Origin: Ophioderma brevispina
Taxonomy: Eukaryota; Echinodermata; Ophiuroidea; Amphilepidida; Ophiodermatidae
DNA length: 64,000 nt
Direction: 5' to 3'
Assembly: GCA_023653785.1 (NCBI GenBank)
Contig: JAMKCH010012512.1
Coordinates: 1-64,000, forward strand
A program made the translations under genes and the position numbers. The notes under the pieces were generated by a model. That model saw only the letters and a list, made by a program, of their open reading frames with translations, made no database searches and had not been told where the DNA came from. Below, one piece after another: positions 1 to 12,598 of the stretch (positions are counted from its first letter, which is position 1; each line of letters starts with the position of its first letter).

Positions 1-2122
1 ACATCATACGGATTCTCCATTACAAATATCGCTATATTACCCTATTTTATATACGGGTTTTATAATAATAATTTACAACAACAGTGGAAGAAGTCAAAAC
101 CTAAAGAGTTGCCTATATTGCCTCAGCCATTTCACTAATTAAAAATTACAAAACTTTTTAAATTAAAGGTATGTAGGTGAATAAAATGATGCCATGACAG
201 TTACTGTAACTTCCAACTTAAGTTTGCAAAATAGGTAACACTAGGAGCTCAAACAACTTACGCAGATTTAATTCCTTCTTCAAAACACTTTCTCTGCTAC
301 AACATCTCTCGAAAATCAATTAAGAATTCCAATGTTTGAACATTTTTGTTTGTCAGGATTTCCAATATATTGCGTATCGATTCAAATCATATACCTCTCC
401 TTCTACATTCCGTTTCTATCATCCCTACAAAGTCCTGGCAATTTGCGTGGTCAAATCTAAACAAATTAGTAGTAAACAAAATGCTACACATCTAAGACAA
501 CTCGCACACCAACGAAAGCATAGTGAGGGGCGTCCCGCCCCTCATAAAAAGTGCTCGCTTGGGTGGACACCGCATAGGTGGCTTCGTAACAACTATTTAG
601 GTCAACGGGCAAATAGACCAATGGATTATGCCATGTATAATGGCCATGGTCTTTAGCTTCTTTATGGAATAGTCACTAAAAAAGTCCGTTGTAGCAAAGT
701 AACACCCACGAACATACACAAGACCCAAAAAAATCGTTCACAAATGAATAGAAATTCTTTGTTGAAAGGTATTTAATAAGTGGTAACCAACAACCAGATA
801 AAGTCTCGAGAGTTTTCCTAGTTAATAGTTGTCTGGTTTGTGAGTTCGAATTGCGACTTGCGAGTTGAATTAAATTGCGGGTTGAAATTTTGAGTTACTT
901 TACTGAATGCGGAGTTCACGAGTAGATTTTGGCTAGTTAAATTTTTGGATCTGTCACATAGTTTAATTTTCCTTTATATTTGCGACTTCCTCATATTTGT
1001 GAGTTGATTTCGTCGCTTTATCAAGTAGCTTAAAGGCTAGTTTTTTGCTCTGAGATTTCCCGAGGGTGTCGTCCTCGATTTTCTAACAAATCCTGTTTTT
1101 GCATATACATCATGCGTGTCCACAATCGAATCACTGTTGTGAAATAGCTAAGCTCAATCATTCCTCCATATAGAAAATCACAACTTGTAATAAAGATTTC
1201 CGGATCCGGATTGTTATAAAAATACATCGAAACCTATAGTACGGTTTATTCTATAACATAAAATGTGTCTGCATCAAAAACGAAAATTCCGATTCAGCCG
1301 TCAAACTTTGAAATTGGGTATTTTAGGTGACTATTTTTTAGTTCTGTTGATTATTTTTAATTATAAACACACAAAAATTATATTTCAGATCCCTGAGTCG
1401 GCACTATCAGTGATTGCTAAATCATAAAATCGAATAAAATCATCCAAAATCAATTTTTTGCATCTTGCTGTAAAACAGTATAGGTATCTTAACAGATATT
1501 ATCCACATTTTTTGAAGACGCACCCAATTTTCAGAATTTTGATATTTTTGTTTTTTGCACAGTTACGTTTGGTAATTTTCTAGGAAACTATAACCTGCGA
1601 ACGATAATGAGCTAAGAAAAATCGAGTTTAGCACAAAAAAGCGCTTTTGTAATTAGAATTGGATCCCAAATTGGACCTTAACGGCAGAGCTGGGGAAATG
1701 CTACTTTTATGTCGTCCAATGAGAAATAGTGCCCAACCGGGTCGATAAATAAACCTCTAAATTGACTTTGCCCTGAACCATAAATCAACTAATGGATTAG
1801 CGTACACGTAATAACGAGGCTATGTCCCGGCTATTTCCATTGTAAGGCCGTTCCAGCAGCCGTTTGAATTATTTATCGGGGAGATCCCGATAATCCTTAT
1901 TCTAGTACAAAATTCCTTCGTTTGTGACACATGGCACATTTTCGAGCTTAACATCACAGTATAAGTTTAACTGACCAGTACCAATGCAACCAGTGGAAAA
2001 ATCTCCATTTTTTTGAAAAATTGGGGGCGCTCTTCAAAAATGTGCTAATAGTGCTTAACCATGCCCTACAACTGCTAAGACTGAAAGCAATAACGGACAA
2101 GGCGGCCTATATTTTAGGTCAT
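1..2122. other. Unassigned AT-rich DNA left of the BEL element
   Basis: I see no gene, RNA or recognisable transposon here. Open frames are short, at most 106 codons (336-656), with no recognisable domain. A GC-rich perfect stem with a 3-nt loop lies at 524-544 (GAGGGGCG, loop, CGCCCCTC). Around 830-1,010 there are loosely repeated words of the type GCGAGTTGA, too diverged to define a unit. The sequence ends at the left LTR of the BEL element. Confidence 0.5.
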
Positions 2123-2458
2123 TGTTTCGGGCAGTTCACTGAAAATTGATGTAACGCTGACGGCACATGGCCGGGGGTTGGAAACATCGAATAAAGAGAC
2201 GAGTACGACGATGTAATACTTTAACTTCTTCAAATGGCAGTCTTATTTCTAACACCTACTAAGCACATAATCTTGTTGCTTCTTGATTATTAGGTCTTCT
2301 AATCTGCTACAAGATGACGTAAAAACGTTATCGTAACACAGATTCTTTCATGTAAGTCGGCATGTTGTCCAACAATCCCATCATGCCTTTCACTTAAAGG
2401 TTTAAAACATCCCCCGTTGGGGGAGTGGGACCTTCAAAACTTTGCTACTGAAAACACA
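2123..2458 (-). repeat. 3' LTR of the BEL element
   Basis: This is a direct repeat of 11,907-12,271. Shared landmarks in order are GGGC followed by CAGTTC, CATGGCCGGG, AGAGACGAGTACGAC, TCAAATG, CAACAATCCCATCATGCC, and GGACC followed by TTTGCTAC. On the plus strand the repeat begins TGTT and ends ACACA, so on the element's own strand it runs TGTGTTT to AACA, the usual TG...CA ends. It is about 336 bp against 365 bp for the other copy, with many indels. Boundaries are good to a few bases. Confidence 0.7.
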
Positions 2459-4375
2459 GATTTGTACATTACATATCCCAGCCCCCAGTCGAATATCTAT
2501 TCGACGATAAAAAACCAATGGCCAAATCATCTGCCACAACTTTTTAAATTTTGAACCATTAAATTTGGGTATTCCGCTTAAAAGCAATTATCAACAACAT
2601 TACCTTACATCTTCCAATCACAAAAACATTGGTAAGCATAGGCTAAGCAATATTAAATCACTAAGGTTATTCAATATCAGGTCATCATTCTGTACTGCGG
2701 GTAGTTCAAAACCCCGTCCTAAAAATTTGGAATGATGGAATTCAACATGAACAATTGCCAAAGCAAATTCTTACTCAGAAAATTTGCCGAGGGCGTTAAT
2801 GTGGTTCAAATCATGCAAGTTTGTGTCTGAGGCAAATTGTTTGGGGTACAAACCTTTTGTCGTTGTAAAGAGGTAAATTATAACATTGCATGTCTCTCAT
2901 AGATTCCAAATAACCCAAAACGAGTATACGTTTAATCTAATTCTCTTAGTGTGGGGTCTGAAATCAAAGTCCAAAAGGGTTTTAAACTTAAAAAATGAAA
3001 CAATTTTTTGAACATGTATGTAGAAGTTCACATGTCTTTGTGCTTTGTTATAAAAAAAATAAGGGGGGGGGGGGAAAACAAACTGCAAGCTTTTCAACAG
3101 CTTGTATTGGTGTTGTGGTCTTAGATTAAACCCTTTTAATGAAAGGCTAAGTGCCATTAAGAATCAATGTCTGCAGCATCACTGTCTCTTCTTCACATTA
3201 GTTTTTATGTTTCAGACTGCAGGGGCAATCCTGGATGCATAAGCATGACGGGGCCCTGCTCATTTACTAATCAAAATAAATGAAAAAGACAATTTTAAAT
3301 TTTTAAAAGTTTCCCCAAAAAAAACAATCTGGCCAAAGTTTGACTGTTCTAAAAAAACCAAATGAGCACACAACTGGGTTTACTTGTATACTGGCATCCC
3401 TGCAATGAGGACCTCTGCATTGGGCTGCAGTGATCACACCTCTTCCTTGTTTGTGTTTTCACTTGAACTGTATTAGCTGGCATGGGTGGCTGTAGGTGTT
3501 CGGCAACATATAAAACACAACGCCCTTTGGATTGATGATCAGGGCTGTTATTGATGACACTGCAATTCCTTGTCACACAGCTACAGTCAATATCGAACAG
3601 CCAGATCTCTCATAAATGGGCAACATATAAACATAGGCCAACTTGGGAGCTTAATAGGCATGCCCAATTATCACAAGAGTATTGCCACACAAAATCTTAA
3701 ATTTTACACTTGTGACCCAAGATTAGTGTCAGTTTACGGCATCAACCATTCTCCCAACTGATCATCATTTAAACCATTTCCATTTAATTTGCCCGTGCAC
3801 ATGCTTGGGCATCAAATGCAATTGTGCCAACCACAAATTATTTTGCAGGCACATTTATGGATGGCCTTTGCGACAAACTGGCATCATACTGCACAATAGC
3901 CGACCTTTAAGCTTCCTGGGCGGCTGGGCCATGTGTCCCAATACGTCTGTGCAGATGAAACTGAACATTTTTTATCTGTAGTTGCACGCCAAGGACGTAT
4001 CCACTAACGACCATGCACCAGCACTAGTGCTCCCAGGATCACCTTTTAACATGAAAGTAGGTACAGCAAACCAGTCACGCAATTTGTGATAATAGCTGGT
4101 AGATGACTATCCATTCAAGATATGAAACCAGCACTACTGTGCAAAATTAGGTTCAGTCACTCCATCACCACTATTAATTACAGATTGCAAATAAGTGCAA
4201 ACAAAGTGCAATGTTCTCCATCATATAGTGGGTGAAACTGCAGGCTGGTCACTGTTTGTTGTCCCCGGATCTATAACTGATGCAAATGTCTTTCAGATCC
4301 ACTTAGTTCACAGGTTACTTATATTTAGTCTAGGCCTCCTGTTCAGCAAAAGAACCGCTTGCCTAGCTGGGGCGT
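2459..4375. other. Unexplained 1.9 kb between integrase and 3' LTR
   Basis: This stretch lies inside the BEL element, downstream of the integrase in element orientation. Typical BEL elements have only a short tail here. It holds a poly(G) run near 3,063 and open frames of at most 86 codons, none recognised. No signal peptide plus transmembrane architecture is evident, so I do not call an envelope-like gene. It could be 3' untranslated sequence, an eroded extra ORF, or a later insertion. Confidence 0.5.
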
Positions 4376-5850
4376 CTATGAATAAGTTGGTTTTTGTCTT
4401 CTCAGTTGCAACTTGGTCCTCACTAGTCCTTTGGCTTCCAATGTGATCTTCTCAACCCTGCCCATTGGCCATGAGTTCGAGGTATCTGGTATTGTCCCTG
4501 CAATCAGTACTAATTCTCCAACCGCCAGAGTTGCTCTGGGTTTCATCAGGCCACCCTCTGCCTGTTTTTGAAGCATGGGAATACTCAGCAATCCATCTTT
4601 TCCAAAATAACATCAGCCAAAACTACTGGACTGTCCTCCAGGCGGCCGCCTGGCGATAAATGTCTCTCTCATTGAATACACCAGGCGGGAGGTGGGATGG
4701 ATTGCGCAATTGGAGAAGATGGGGTTGGGGTCAATACTTCATTGTCTCCGGATCTGATGATACTCTGGTTAATGGTCTGCTGTTGTATGGTCATTGTTTC
4801 CACTTAACACATGGAGTGTCTGAAGCCACATCAGACGTGCTGCTTTCAAATGCTGTTCAGTCAGCATGGCTTGGAGGATTTTTCTGACTGTTTCGGATCA
4901 TTCTCTCCCATACAGTACACCTTCCCTGGTGTGATGCCAGTAGGGGTATTGAAATTCCACATTTATAGGTTCCATGATTGCATGCAAACAATCTGGAGAA
5001 GCCTTCTTCATCCAGCTCTTTTAAGGCTTCACGCAGCTCTCGGTTGGATCCTGCTAAGTTGCTGCCTGCATTGTCGGAAGGTGATTTTCCTTCAGTAGGA
5101 TGCCCTCTTCTGCTAGAGCATCGCCGTATTGCCTTTATTAACAAGACTGGCTGTTCATACTATCTGCTATCTCTATGTGCACAGCACGGAGTTCATGCAA
5201 GTGAATAGTACACCATAAGCGTTTCCTTGTTGTTCTCTTCCATACTTGATCTCAAAGGGACCAAAATAGTCCATGAGGAGAGCGCACTGAAGGGTAAGCA
5301 AACGGTGGTTCATCTGATTTGACACGTTGGGCCGGTAAGTCTGCCATCATTTGTTGACTCATCTGGCAGCGTTGCTTTCTGCCAATCACACATCTGCTTC
5401 AACTCTTCAACAAGCCCTTTACTTTTTCATTCAACCCCACTCCCATATACCATACATTTCGCATTTGATGCCTGTCCAAGAATATGGGTTCCTGCCTTGG
5501 TGATTACACTGGCGATGTATATAATCTAGGATCAGGTCAGAAACATGTTTTATTTCCTGGGAAAGTGATCAATTGATGTTTGGCATCTCTCTCGTATTTG
5601 TGCTTTGCCAATCTTCCTCCTACTCGCAAAGTCCATTTCTAAGTATTGGTCAGATCAATATGTACTTGAATCTCTTGCTGTGGATCTTGTATGCCCGCTC
5701 AGTATTTCATGTGCGTGTGGGTTCTGCTGTCTCCATAGTTCATATGTTGAGCCTTGTCTGTCCTTCTGCTGGGTTCTCTATTCTTCTGAAGCGGATGATT
5801 CTTCTGTGGGGTGTGAAAGTGAGCACGGTTCGTTAGCCGTGAGCGTACTA
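4376..5850 (-). pseudogene. BEL/Pao integrase (frameshifted)
   Basis: Integrase joins retroelement cDNA to host DNA. On the minus strand, in order, are an LRVGGRL-like motif preceding the zinc-binding domain (about 5,600-5,625), then the catalytic-core stretch with SDNAGSNLAGSNRELREA (about 5,028-5,081). In family members this last reads SDNGTNF..G..REL and holds the second catalytic aspartate. A GRCTVWERMIR segment follows, near 4,890-4,925, like the VWERMIRS motif. The C-terminal domain at 4,376-4,591 contains GELVLI and SWPMGRV, as in the domain that follows BEL/Pao integrases. Several frameshifts separate these parts. The GT to AG change after SDN may be sequence error. Confidence 0.82.
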
Positions 5851-6620
5851 TCTTTATAATGGCTTCTGATTCAGCGTTGTTTGTTTCTTCTACAGTCAGT
5901 GTTTAGTTTGTTGTCTGGTTTCTTGTTTCTTTGAATTTCGCTGAAGGTTCCTTCAGGCGGAACAAAAGCCGCAGCCGAGGATGGCTACTAAGCCTTTTCA
6001 GCTTCATCCCAGTCAGAGAAGTAGTTGATAATTCTGGTCACAGAGTCTTGTGATTCAATATGCTTCACAACTCCAACTCCAAACCTCACAGACTCATAAA
6101 TTCCTCTGGCTAACAAAAGAAGACGCTTGACAAGAAAAAAACAATTCAAATCTACTTCTGGAATCTGCAGATTGATAGACTCTCTGGACTTGCTAACTGG
6201 CACTTGGGCCATCCATTCACACTTCGTCTTTCCATAAGAAACATGGACCGTGGAAACCATCTAATCACTCCTTCAATAGCTTCTTCTTCCATCGTAAGGC
6301 CACGGTACAGTCATCATCCGTGTGGTATTGTGTGGGCACAGTGCCACTGTGATGGTTCTGATTATATTCCGTTTCCCTGATCTCTTCAAACCTCGGAGTG
6401 TTGCCGGACAGTTGTGGAACCGAGAAGTCTCATTTCTTATATACTTCAAGACTGTCAGACTATTCTGGTCCAAAGTAACGATTATCAATTCATCATCGAC
6501 TGCTCACCTCACTACCTGCTTATCTCAGCTGGAGGGCTATCTAACGGCAGTGACAGCGGCAGTCATTTCTAATCTAAGGATTGTAATCATGCTTCAGGGT
6601 CCACTCTAGGCTTTGGACAT
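5851..6620 (-). pseudogene. BEL/Pao RNase H region
   Basis: The segment at 6,273-6,488 reads LTVLKYIRNETSRFH (about 6,411-6,455), matching the BEL/Pao RNase H signature in which a D-S-x-x-V-L-x-Y-I string is followed by N-x-x-x-x-F. The downstream piece at 5,988-6,260 contains EWMAQVPVS, resembling the short linker before integrase. The domain sits between RT and integrase as expected. The N-terminal half of the domain is obscured by frameshifts. Confidence 0.65.
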
Positions 6621-7960
6621 TTAAAAGAACAGTGTATTTGTGTCCCCTCTAAAAAAATATCTGATGTAACTGCATCAACTCCCGGTACGCCCCTCTCGCT
6701 GGCAATCAGCGAACTGGGGCGTTGGAATGTTTGTAGGAGTTTGTTATGAGGCTGGCTGTCAGACACCTGTTTAAGTCTTCACTTCTTCTAGCCAAAAATG
6801 GGAAGTTTCTTGGCGTCCTGTTAGTCACGTCCATTTCGTCGCTTGCTGTTTGTGGAATCTCCTATAGGGGGGGACCACAACCATCAATTTTGGCCTGACA
6901 GAGGTCTGACAGCAATGCTATCTGACTTTGCTTAGTGAAGGGGGCAATCATGCCCATGGGATCTATCTCCCGCTACCACTTGAGAGTAGGCTTTCCCGTG
7001 TGACTACACCCCATTTCTCATTCATGCTCCAAGAGAACCCAAGTTGGCTCCGGTTTCTCTGCATTCACTGAATTTCCAGCGCTCTCCTGTATGTAGGGTT
7101 GGTGCCACATCTAAACCTCATATGCTTTACTTCTTTAGCACTTTCTTCTGCTGGAAAACTTTCAATCACCTCCCTATTGTTGCTGAACCACTTTGGTCCC
7201 TGAGCCTCCTGCTTGTAGTGTTTCTGAACATCTTTGATACTTCTTGGGCTTGTCTTCTTGAAAACGACTTCAACATGTCATCTACATAGAAGGAGTTCAA
7301 TATGTTCTCTGTCACCCGTGGGTTTTTATTTTCACAATCTTCAGCAATCTTTCTGAGCACATAATTAGCGCAGCTAGGTGGACCGGCACGAAGCTGCACC
7401 ACCTCGATAAATCTTTTGCAAATAATCCTTTTCAAGTTTCCTCCAGTGCCACCCACAATACCCTCAGCTGTCCTACTATTTGCCACTCGGACACTTGTAA
7501 ACAACTCTCGATTCGGGCCCAATACTGCTACCGGTTCTTGGCGCCAACGCATTAGAAACAATCAATCCTGTTGACATAAAATCGGGCCCTGTAACAGTTG
7601 TTTGTTCAGTGAGACTCCCATACAATCAGCGGGACAGTTGTATACCACTCTTATCTTCCCTGGTGTATGAGGGTTCAATACACCATGGTGGGGGTAATAT
7701 ACCACTGACGTCCATCTTCACGCCCTAATTCCCTGGGCTCTTGGTACTCTTTCTGCATCTCCTTTTGCTTCAGTCATTCATAAATTGGGTTATATTGCTC
7801 AAAAGTTCTTGTCTTTGACCAGGTGGAGTGGCGTGTTTCTTTCTTCATGCTATTTGCATAAGCTTCCGCATGCGTGCGTGTTTTGGCATAAAGTACGCTA
7901 TCTCTAAATGGAGCGCTGTCTTGTAATGGCCATCTGGTTCTTGCTCTATAGTGCTCTCCA
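6621..7960 (-). pseudogene. BEL/Pao reverse transcriptase
   Basis: This is the polymerase that copies element RNA into DNA. The best frame (7,166-7,561) contains RWRQEPVAVLG, equivalent to the first palm motif in which RFRQEPVAVMGD is usual, then CANYVLRKIAED, then NSFYVDDMLKSF near 7,265-7,300, the YVDD active-site box. Upstream, about 7,570-7,860, a frameshifted stretch matches the region rich in LPHH and GVSLN-type motifs. In this copy the Asp of the first palm motif falls at a P-N-R sequence, so a key residue appears altered or misread. The YVDD box plus the NYVLRK..ED motif makes the family assignment firm. Confidence 0.88.
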
Positions 7961-8760
7961 TCAGCTTAAGAAAACTTCTTGTCTTCCACGAGGGTCTGAC
8001 TTCAATGCCTGGTTTCTCTAAAGTCCTCTATTCCCGTAACTTGTGAAAAGTTCCTTCTAAATGTTCTCACTCTTATCACTCCTTTGTTATGCTTGGTTGT
8101 AGTTTCTCACCTTAACAAAAGTGAGCTTCATACAGACTTCTGGGTTCCTCTTTTTATCCAGTCATTATCATCCAGCCCAGAGGTGATTTCACAGCGTATG
8201 GCTCTCCTACTCTTCCAGTGATAATTTCCATCCCAAATGTTTTGAGATGCTGCAGGTCGGTTACTTTTCGCAATCATCAGACCTACTGAAGGGGATCACA
8301 TGTATGTTCTTTGTTGAAGCTCCATTCTTGGCCATCTGATGTCCTTAATATGCACCCCTTGGGTCTATCTTCCTCTGTTTGGGAAATCGTCAGGGGTGAC
8401 TGGGATTTCCTTTACAAACACATCTGGCAGATCCACAAAGGAAAACCTTGAGACAAATCGCCAAACCTTCACCAAAGTGAGTCTGGCAGGCACGACTTGG
8501 GTTTCAATAGGGCGTGGTTCATGCCGCTAAGTGGGTTTCAGAGCATTTGGTGTTCTTGGGTTCTCACATGAAGTTTTTCACAGAGTTCCGTTGAGGGCTA
8601 ATACGCGCGGGCTCTCCCTATCTAGGAAGGGCGTATGTTTTGGATACAGGGTCCGCGCGGCGGGCTGGTCACAGTCATCTTGGTGAATTGTCCTACCGAA
8701 GTAGTACATCCAGCACTCACCCAGGCATTGGTCACTTATGATGGTTTCACTTCATTGTTT
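7961..8760 (-). pseudogene. gag-RT junction, expected protease region
   Basis: In BEL/Pao elements an aspartic protease lies between the zinc knuckles and RT. This 800-bp stretch has the right position, but I could not identify a D-S/T-G active-site triad in any frame by eye. Frames are short and broken. The call rests on position only. Confidence 0.35.
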
Positions 8761-9040
8761 ACAGTGGTTTCTTGACTGCCCCTCCCTTTATACCCAATTC
8801 TTTGGGTTGTGTAAGGGAGTAGGGTGCTTCTTACCACAGTGTACATTTTTCAGGGTGCCTTCCTGCACATTTCTTCATGTTCCCTGGCTTCATACAGGCA
8901 AAGCACACAGGCCTTTGTTTTCTTTTCCTAAAAAACTGGGCCCTTCCTCAAGCTTCATGCACCCAAACTTTCTAACTTTCTTGCTGCATCCAGATTGAGT
9001 GTTTTGGTATCTGGTCCCCTCACAGTAGGTGCACCCACTT
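8761..9040 (-). pseudogene. Gag nucleocapsid with zinc knuckles
   Basis: On the minus strand, near 8,866-8,915, is CFACMKPGNMKKC, a CX2CX4(H)X4C zinc knuckle in which the expected His is Asn. An upstream cysteine cluster GCTYCEG lies near 8,995-9,030, and a downstream partly frameshifted CTxCGKKHPTPLH-like motif near 8,810-8,850. A knuckle followed by C-x-x-C-x-K-x-H-P-T-L-L-H is characteristic of BEL/Pao Gag. The domain would bind element RNA in particle assembly. Confidence 0.78.
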
Positions 9041-11200
9041 TTCTGGCTTAAGTTGTTTTGATCCATTGTTTAAGTTCACTTGGCAACGGGGGGCTCGCCC
9101 CAGGGTTCTTCCGGAGTATCTTCCACGATTGCCTTTGGAACTGCAGTTGAGTCCAACGTGTCTTTTTTTGTGAGTCCGGTACTGTGTTGAGGGTGCTTCG
9201 GTCAGTACCGTCCTCTTTTCTGGTAGCCCAATCCTTCAATTCTGGGATCATTTTGATTTCTTTGATAGTGTTGGTCATCAACTGCTCAAATCCTCGACTT
9301 TGGGGATGCTAGCTTCTCATCCCGGCAGTTGCCCACATCAATCCATTTGGGTGTGAGCGCTAGTGGCAACTTTCGGGCTACTGGCCTTAAAATATCATAG
9401 CCCATCGATCCATGCAACATAAAATATGGTTAGTCCTCTTTTGGCTTGGCAGAGGTTGTTCAGGAATATTTGCAAACTTCCGCAGCGCTTCCTCCTTGTC
9501 GCCATTTGGAATTTGTGGCCATCTTTCCGCTCTCTGTCGGATACGCGGTTGCTAAGCAGCTGGATGTCCCATATCTCTACCCGTAGGGCTAGAGCTGTAC
9601 TATATGCTTCTCTTGGTTCCAACAAAGCACAATCTTCAATTAACTGGTGTGCTTCTCCCTTGGTGTATTTCAAAAGAAGCTCCAACCTTCCTGGTGTCAT
9701 TGTTATACCGTCAGTCTACCAAAAGCTGTGAAATATCTTATAAATGCTGGATATTTAAGCAGGTCTACTACCATAAAAATATTCCAAAAATCTTGTATTG
9801 GGAATAGGGATTCCTTCTGGTAGCTGATCAGCTTGTCCGAATAGTTGTCACAGCAAGCTTCTTGCCCACTTCACTCCCACCATACATATCATCGGTATTA
9901 CATAGTAAAATTGACTGTAGGTTTCAGCTCGGGTTTTCTTGGCCTTGCCCTTGGCCTGCGTGTGGATCTGTGGGTTCATCTAAGTTCATCACACTTTTCA
10001 GATCCGGATTGTAGGACCCAAGTGTCCACGAGCTGTAGGACTATATGGATACCAGCAATATGTTGAAGGCTGCCAATCTGTGGTGCAGTTTTCTATTTTG
10101 TCAATGGTTGTGAAGCTGAGTTGTGGGCCTTTGTGTTGTACTTCTCAGTATCCCTATATTTTCAGTAGTGTCCCTTTAGTGCTGGTGTTCTTTTCTCATC
10201 TCGATGCAGCTGATGTTACATGTAACCCTTGCTTTCCAGGCCTATTATTTCGTGTCTGTACGCTACTACTTTCCCTGCTGGTATCCTCGGGATAAAAAAC
10301 TGTCAACTGTTTGTACCGCGTACGTGCATGAACTTGCTTCACTGCTTTGTAAATAGTTGTGCAGCACCCACTTCGGAATCAACACAGTTTCCACGCTCCC
10401 TTTCCTCATCTATGTCATTATGCATTACCTCCATTCCTTTCCTTAGCCAGTCTAAATTCTTCCTTTGTTTTATGAGCCTAGCTGGCTCCTGTGGGGATAT
10501 TGTGCAGACTAGCCATTGTTGCTGCTGTGTGTGCCAATATGTTGATTTATTATCTGCTGCATCTCACCCGATGTTTGCTTTCTTCATGAGAACTTCAATT
10601 CATAAGGTAGTAGGTTATTTGTTTATCTTGGTACAATTTCCACTACTTCCTTTAATTTCTTCTGCATGCTTTATGTTAGCCTTATAGAGCACTGCGGAAC
10701 GGCTACTTCCTTGGTAACTTTTGCGGCTGTCTTACCTTCATGACCCATCGGCAAGGCTACGTGTGAGCACCTAGCAGCTTTCTAAATCGGCTTCCAACTG
10801 CAAATTCCTTCCTTCGTGTAGATCTACTCTGCCTTTTGCTGTGCATACTGAACAATGTCGTATTGCAGTTCCTTTGCTCGAGATTTCCTGAGTTCTCTTT
10901 CTTATTTTTCTATTTCGTTCGCCGTTTATAACAGCTGCTCTAGCTGCTAGCTCAACCTCTCTTCTCATAGCTCTAACTCTTTCTGATTGAGCAATCTTGA
11001 TGAGCACGACTACCACTGGAGCGGAACCTAGATGGAGATGCGGTCATCTGGACCAATTTCAGGCTCACTCCTGAGCCCGTTCTTTTTTCCTTGACTGCAG
11101 GTCCAGTTCTGGGTGTAACCCGCTGAAACAAGTTGTCAGTAGATTCTTCTTCCACACTGTCTCATTTCCCACTTCGCTGACTCAATTCTGATGTTCCCAT
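9041..11200 (-). pseudogene. BEL/Pao Gag, N-terminal and capsid-like part
   Basis: The N-terminal part (10,771-11,155) is charged and Arg/Glu-rich, with REVELAARAAVINGERNRK, matching the N-terminal coiled coil of BEL Gags. It may begin at the Met near 11,200 (MGTSELSQRSGK), with a stop about 12 codons in that looks like a sequence error or decay. The segment at 9,395-9,700 contains LELLLKYTKGEAHQLIEDC, matching the BEL Gag capsid-like domain in which L..LL..T.G.A..LI..C is conserved. Several frames contribute, so this is a frameshifted coding region and not an intact CDS. Confidence 0.72.
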
Positions 11201-11906
11201 GTTGGATAGGGCTTCAACACACACAGTATAGTAGTGTAACACTATTGTTACTATATTATAATTCGGGAGGTAGAGGTGGTGGTAGCTTGCACAATAAGGC
11301 ATGCTAACCACTGGAGCATTTCTCCCTTTCATACTAGATTTATCTTGCACGTAAATCTGTATTTGCTGATTTATTTAATTGTTCCCAAGCAGGGCCAAGC
11401 AACGCTCAGTCCCGCGCCACCACGCACTGTTAACAAGATGTTGAGTTCAGGCTGGAACTAGTAAAACAATTTTATTTCAGTCGATAGAGGCAGAGTAAAT
11501 CTTGAAGTACTTTATTTAGTTGCCAGACCCGACTTCAGTGGTTTGACGTTTCAGTAAATGTGCACGATCTCACTTTCAGCATGTCCCAACGCGGAGGCGG
11601 GCGAGGTTACAATGTGAAGTCGTCGGCGGCCCTCTATATATAGTCGAGGCCCGGGTTTCGCGGACCCTCGTAGGCAGAAACTGACGTTGGCCACATAACT
11701 TATTTTCAAGTCAAGGTCCAATAAGGTCTGATCATATTGCAGGTGACTACCGAACGGTCCGTCACAGTGGGGCTTACGTGGTCTGTTATGTTCCTGGCCG
11801 CCCTATGTAGTCTGTAGGTCTACTTATATTTTCAGGCTAATCACGCTTTTCGGATACGGTGATCACATACGTCCGAGCTGATTTCACGTTTTACTAACGT
11901 TTTTAC
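11201..11906 (-). promoter_or_regulatory. Leader between 5' LTR and gag, with TATA-like motif
   Basis: This 700-bp leader separates the 5' LTR from the first Gag codons. It has a CTATATATAG motif at 11,634-11,643 in a GC-rich neighbourhood, which reads as a TATA-like box on either strand. Whether it drives element transcription is unknown; LTR promoters normally lie in the LTR. A primer binding site is expected just left of 11,907, but I could not match one to a tRNA. Confidence 0.35.
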
Positions 11907-12271
11907 TGTTGCGGGCGGCAGTTCAACTGAATTGGATTAAGACTGTCCGCAAACATGGCCGGGTTGAAAACACGACTAAGAGACGAGTACGACATGAATT
12001 TAAACCTGTCTTCAAATGTCAGTCCTTATTTCTACAGCCTACGAATCCATCTATACTCTTTTGGCTTCTTGTATTAGGTCGTCTAGAAGTCGTATCTTCT
12101 ACAAATGATGACTGATTAAACACGTTATACGTAAACAATACTAAAAAAGAATTCTTCATGTGTAAGCGGCCCAGGTGGTCCAACAATCCCATCATGCCTT
12201 TAACTTAAACTACAGCCGACAGGTTGGGGCAGGGGGACCTTTCAAACTATTTGCTACAAACTACAAACACA
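11907..12271 (-). repeat. 5' LTR of the BEL element
   Basis: This is the direct repeat partner of 2,123-2,458, in the same order and orientation. On the element strand it starts TGTGTTT and ends CGCAACA. It is about 30 bp longer than the partner because of scattered indels. Position at the gag side identifies it as the 5' LTR. Confidence 0.7.
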
Positions 12272-12598
12272 GCTTTGGGAACAAGTCCATCACGGACGGT
12301 CCCCGACAACATTACGGCACACAACCGTAAGGGAAGGAGGTCATGTCGATGGATACGGGCTGTAGTCCGTCCTTGGCGGTGGGTCCTTTTTTGCAGGGGT
12401 GCAACGAACACTGACAGGAGAAGGCCTAACAGACTCAGCGCACGAACGAGTCTTACAGATGGCAAATATTTGGATCTAGTGTAGGGGTGAAGCACGGAAA
12501 AGTGGCTGTGGTAAGGAACTGAACACATGGCATGCATTGAGTCAAAATTCCGTTGGGCGGGTGCCACACTGTTGCCATGGTTACGTAATCAATATACA
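12272..12598. other. Spacer between BEL element and Helitron-like array
   Basis: About 330 bp of mixed-composition sequence, with CG-containing words. Open frames on both strands (up to 106 codons) are complementary shadows without a recognisable domain. No repeat copy of it is seen elsewhere in the window. Confidence 0.4.

Larger units (their letters stand above)
2123..12271 (-). mobile_element. BEL/Pao LTR retrotransposon, about 10.1 kb, with frameshifts
   Basis: On the minus strand, in order from right to left, are a 5' LTR, a gag with coiled-coil and zinc-knuckle segments, reverse transcriptase with a YVDD box, RNase H, an integrase with its C-terminal domain, and a 3' LTR. Gag, RT and integrase are each recognisable by motif and lie in the gag-RT-RH-IN order of BEL/Pao elements. 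The protease between gag and RT was not identified. Reading frames are broken many times by single-base indels, so no intact polyprotein is present in this consensus. The element is longer than most family members because about 1.9 kb between integrase and the 3' LTR is unexplained. The 5-bp flanks (GTCAT left, GCTTT right) are not a clear target duplication. Element class is well supported; activity is not. Confidence 0.87.

Noticed and set aside
524..544. GAGGGGCG hairpin as a Helitron end or terminator
   Set aside because: No CTRR after it on either strand in the right place and no matching 5' end; bacterial-type terminators do not apply here.
336..656. 106-codon open frame on plus
   Set aside because: No domain, no recognisable composition, and it crosses a GC hairpin at 524-544; one of many chance frames.
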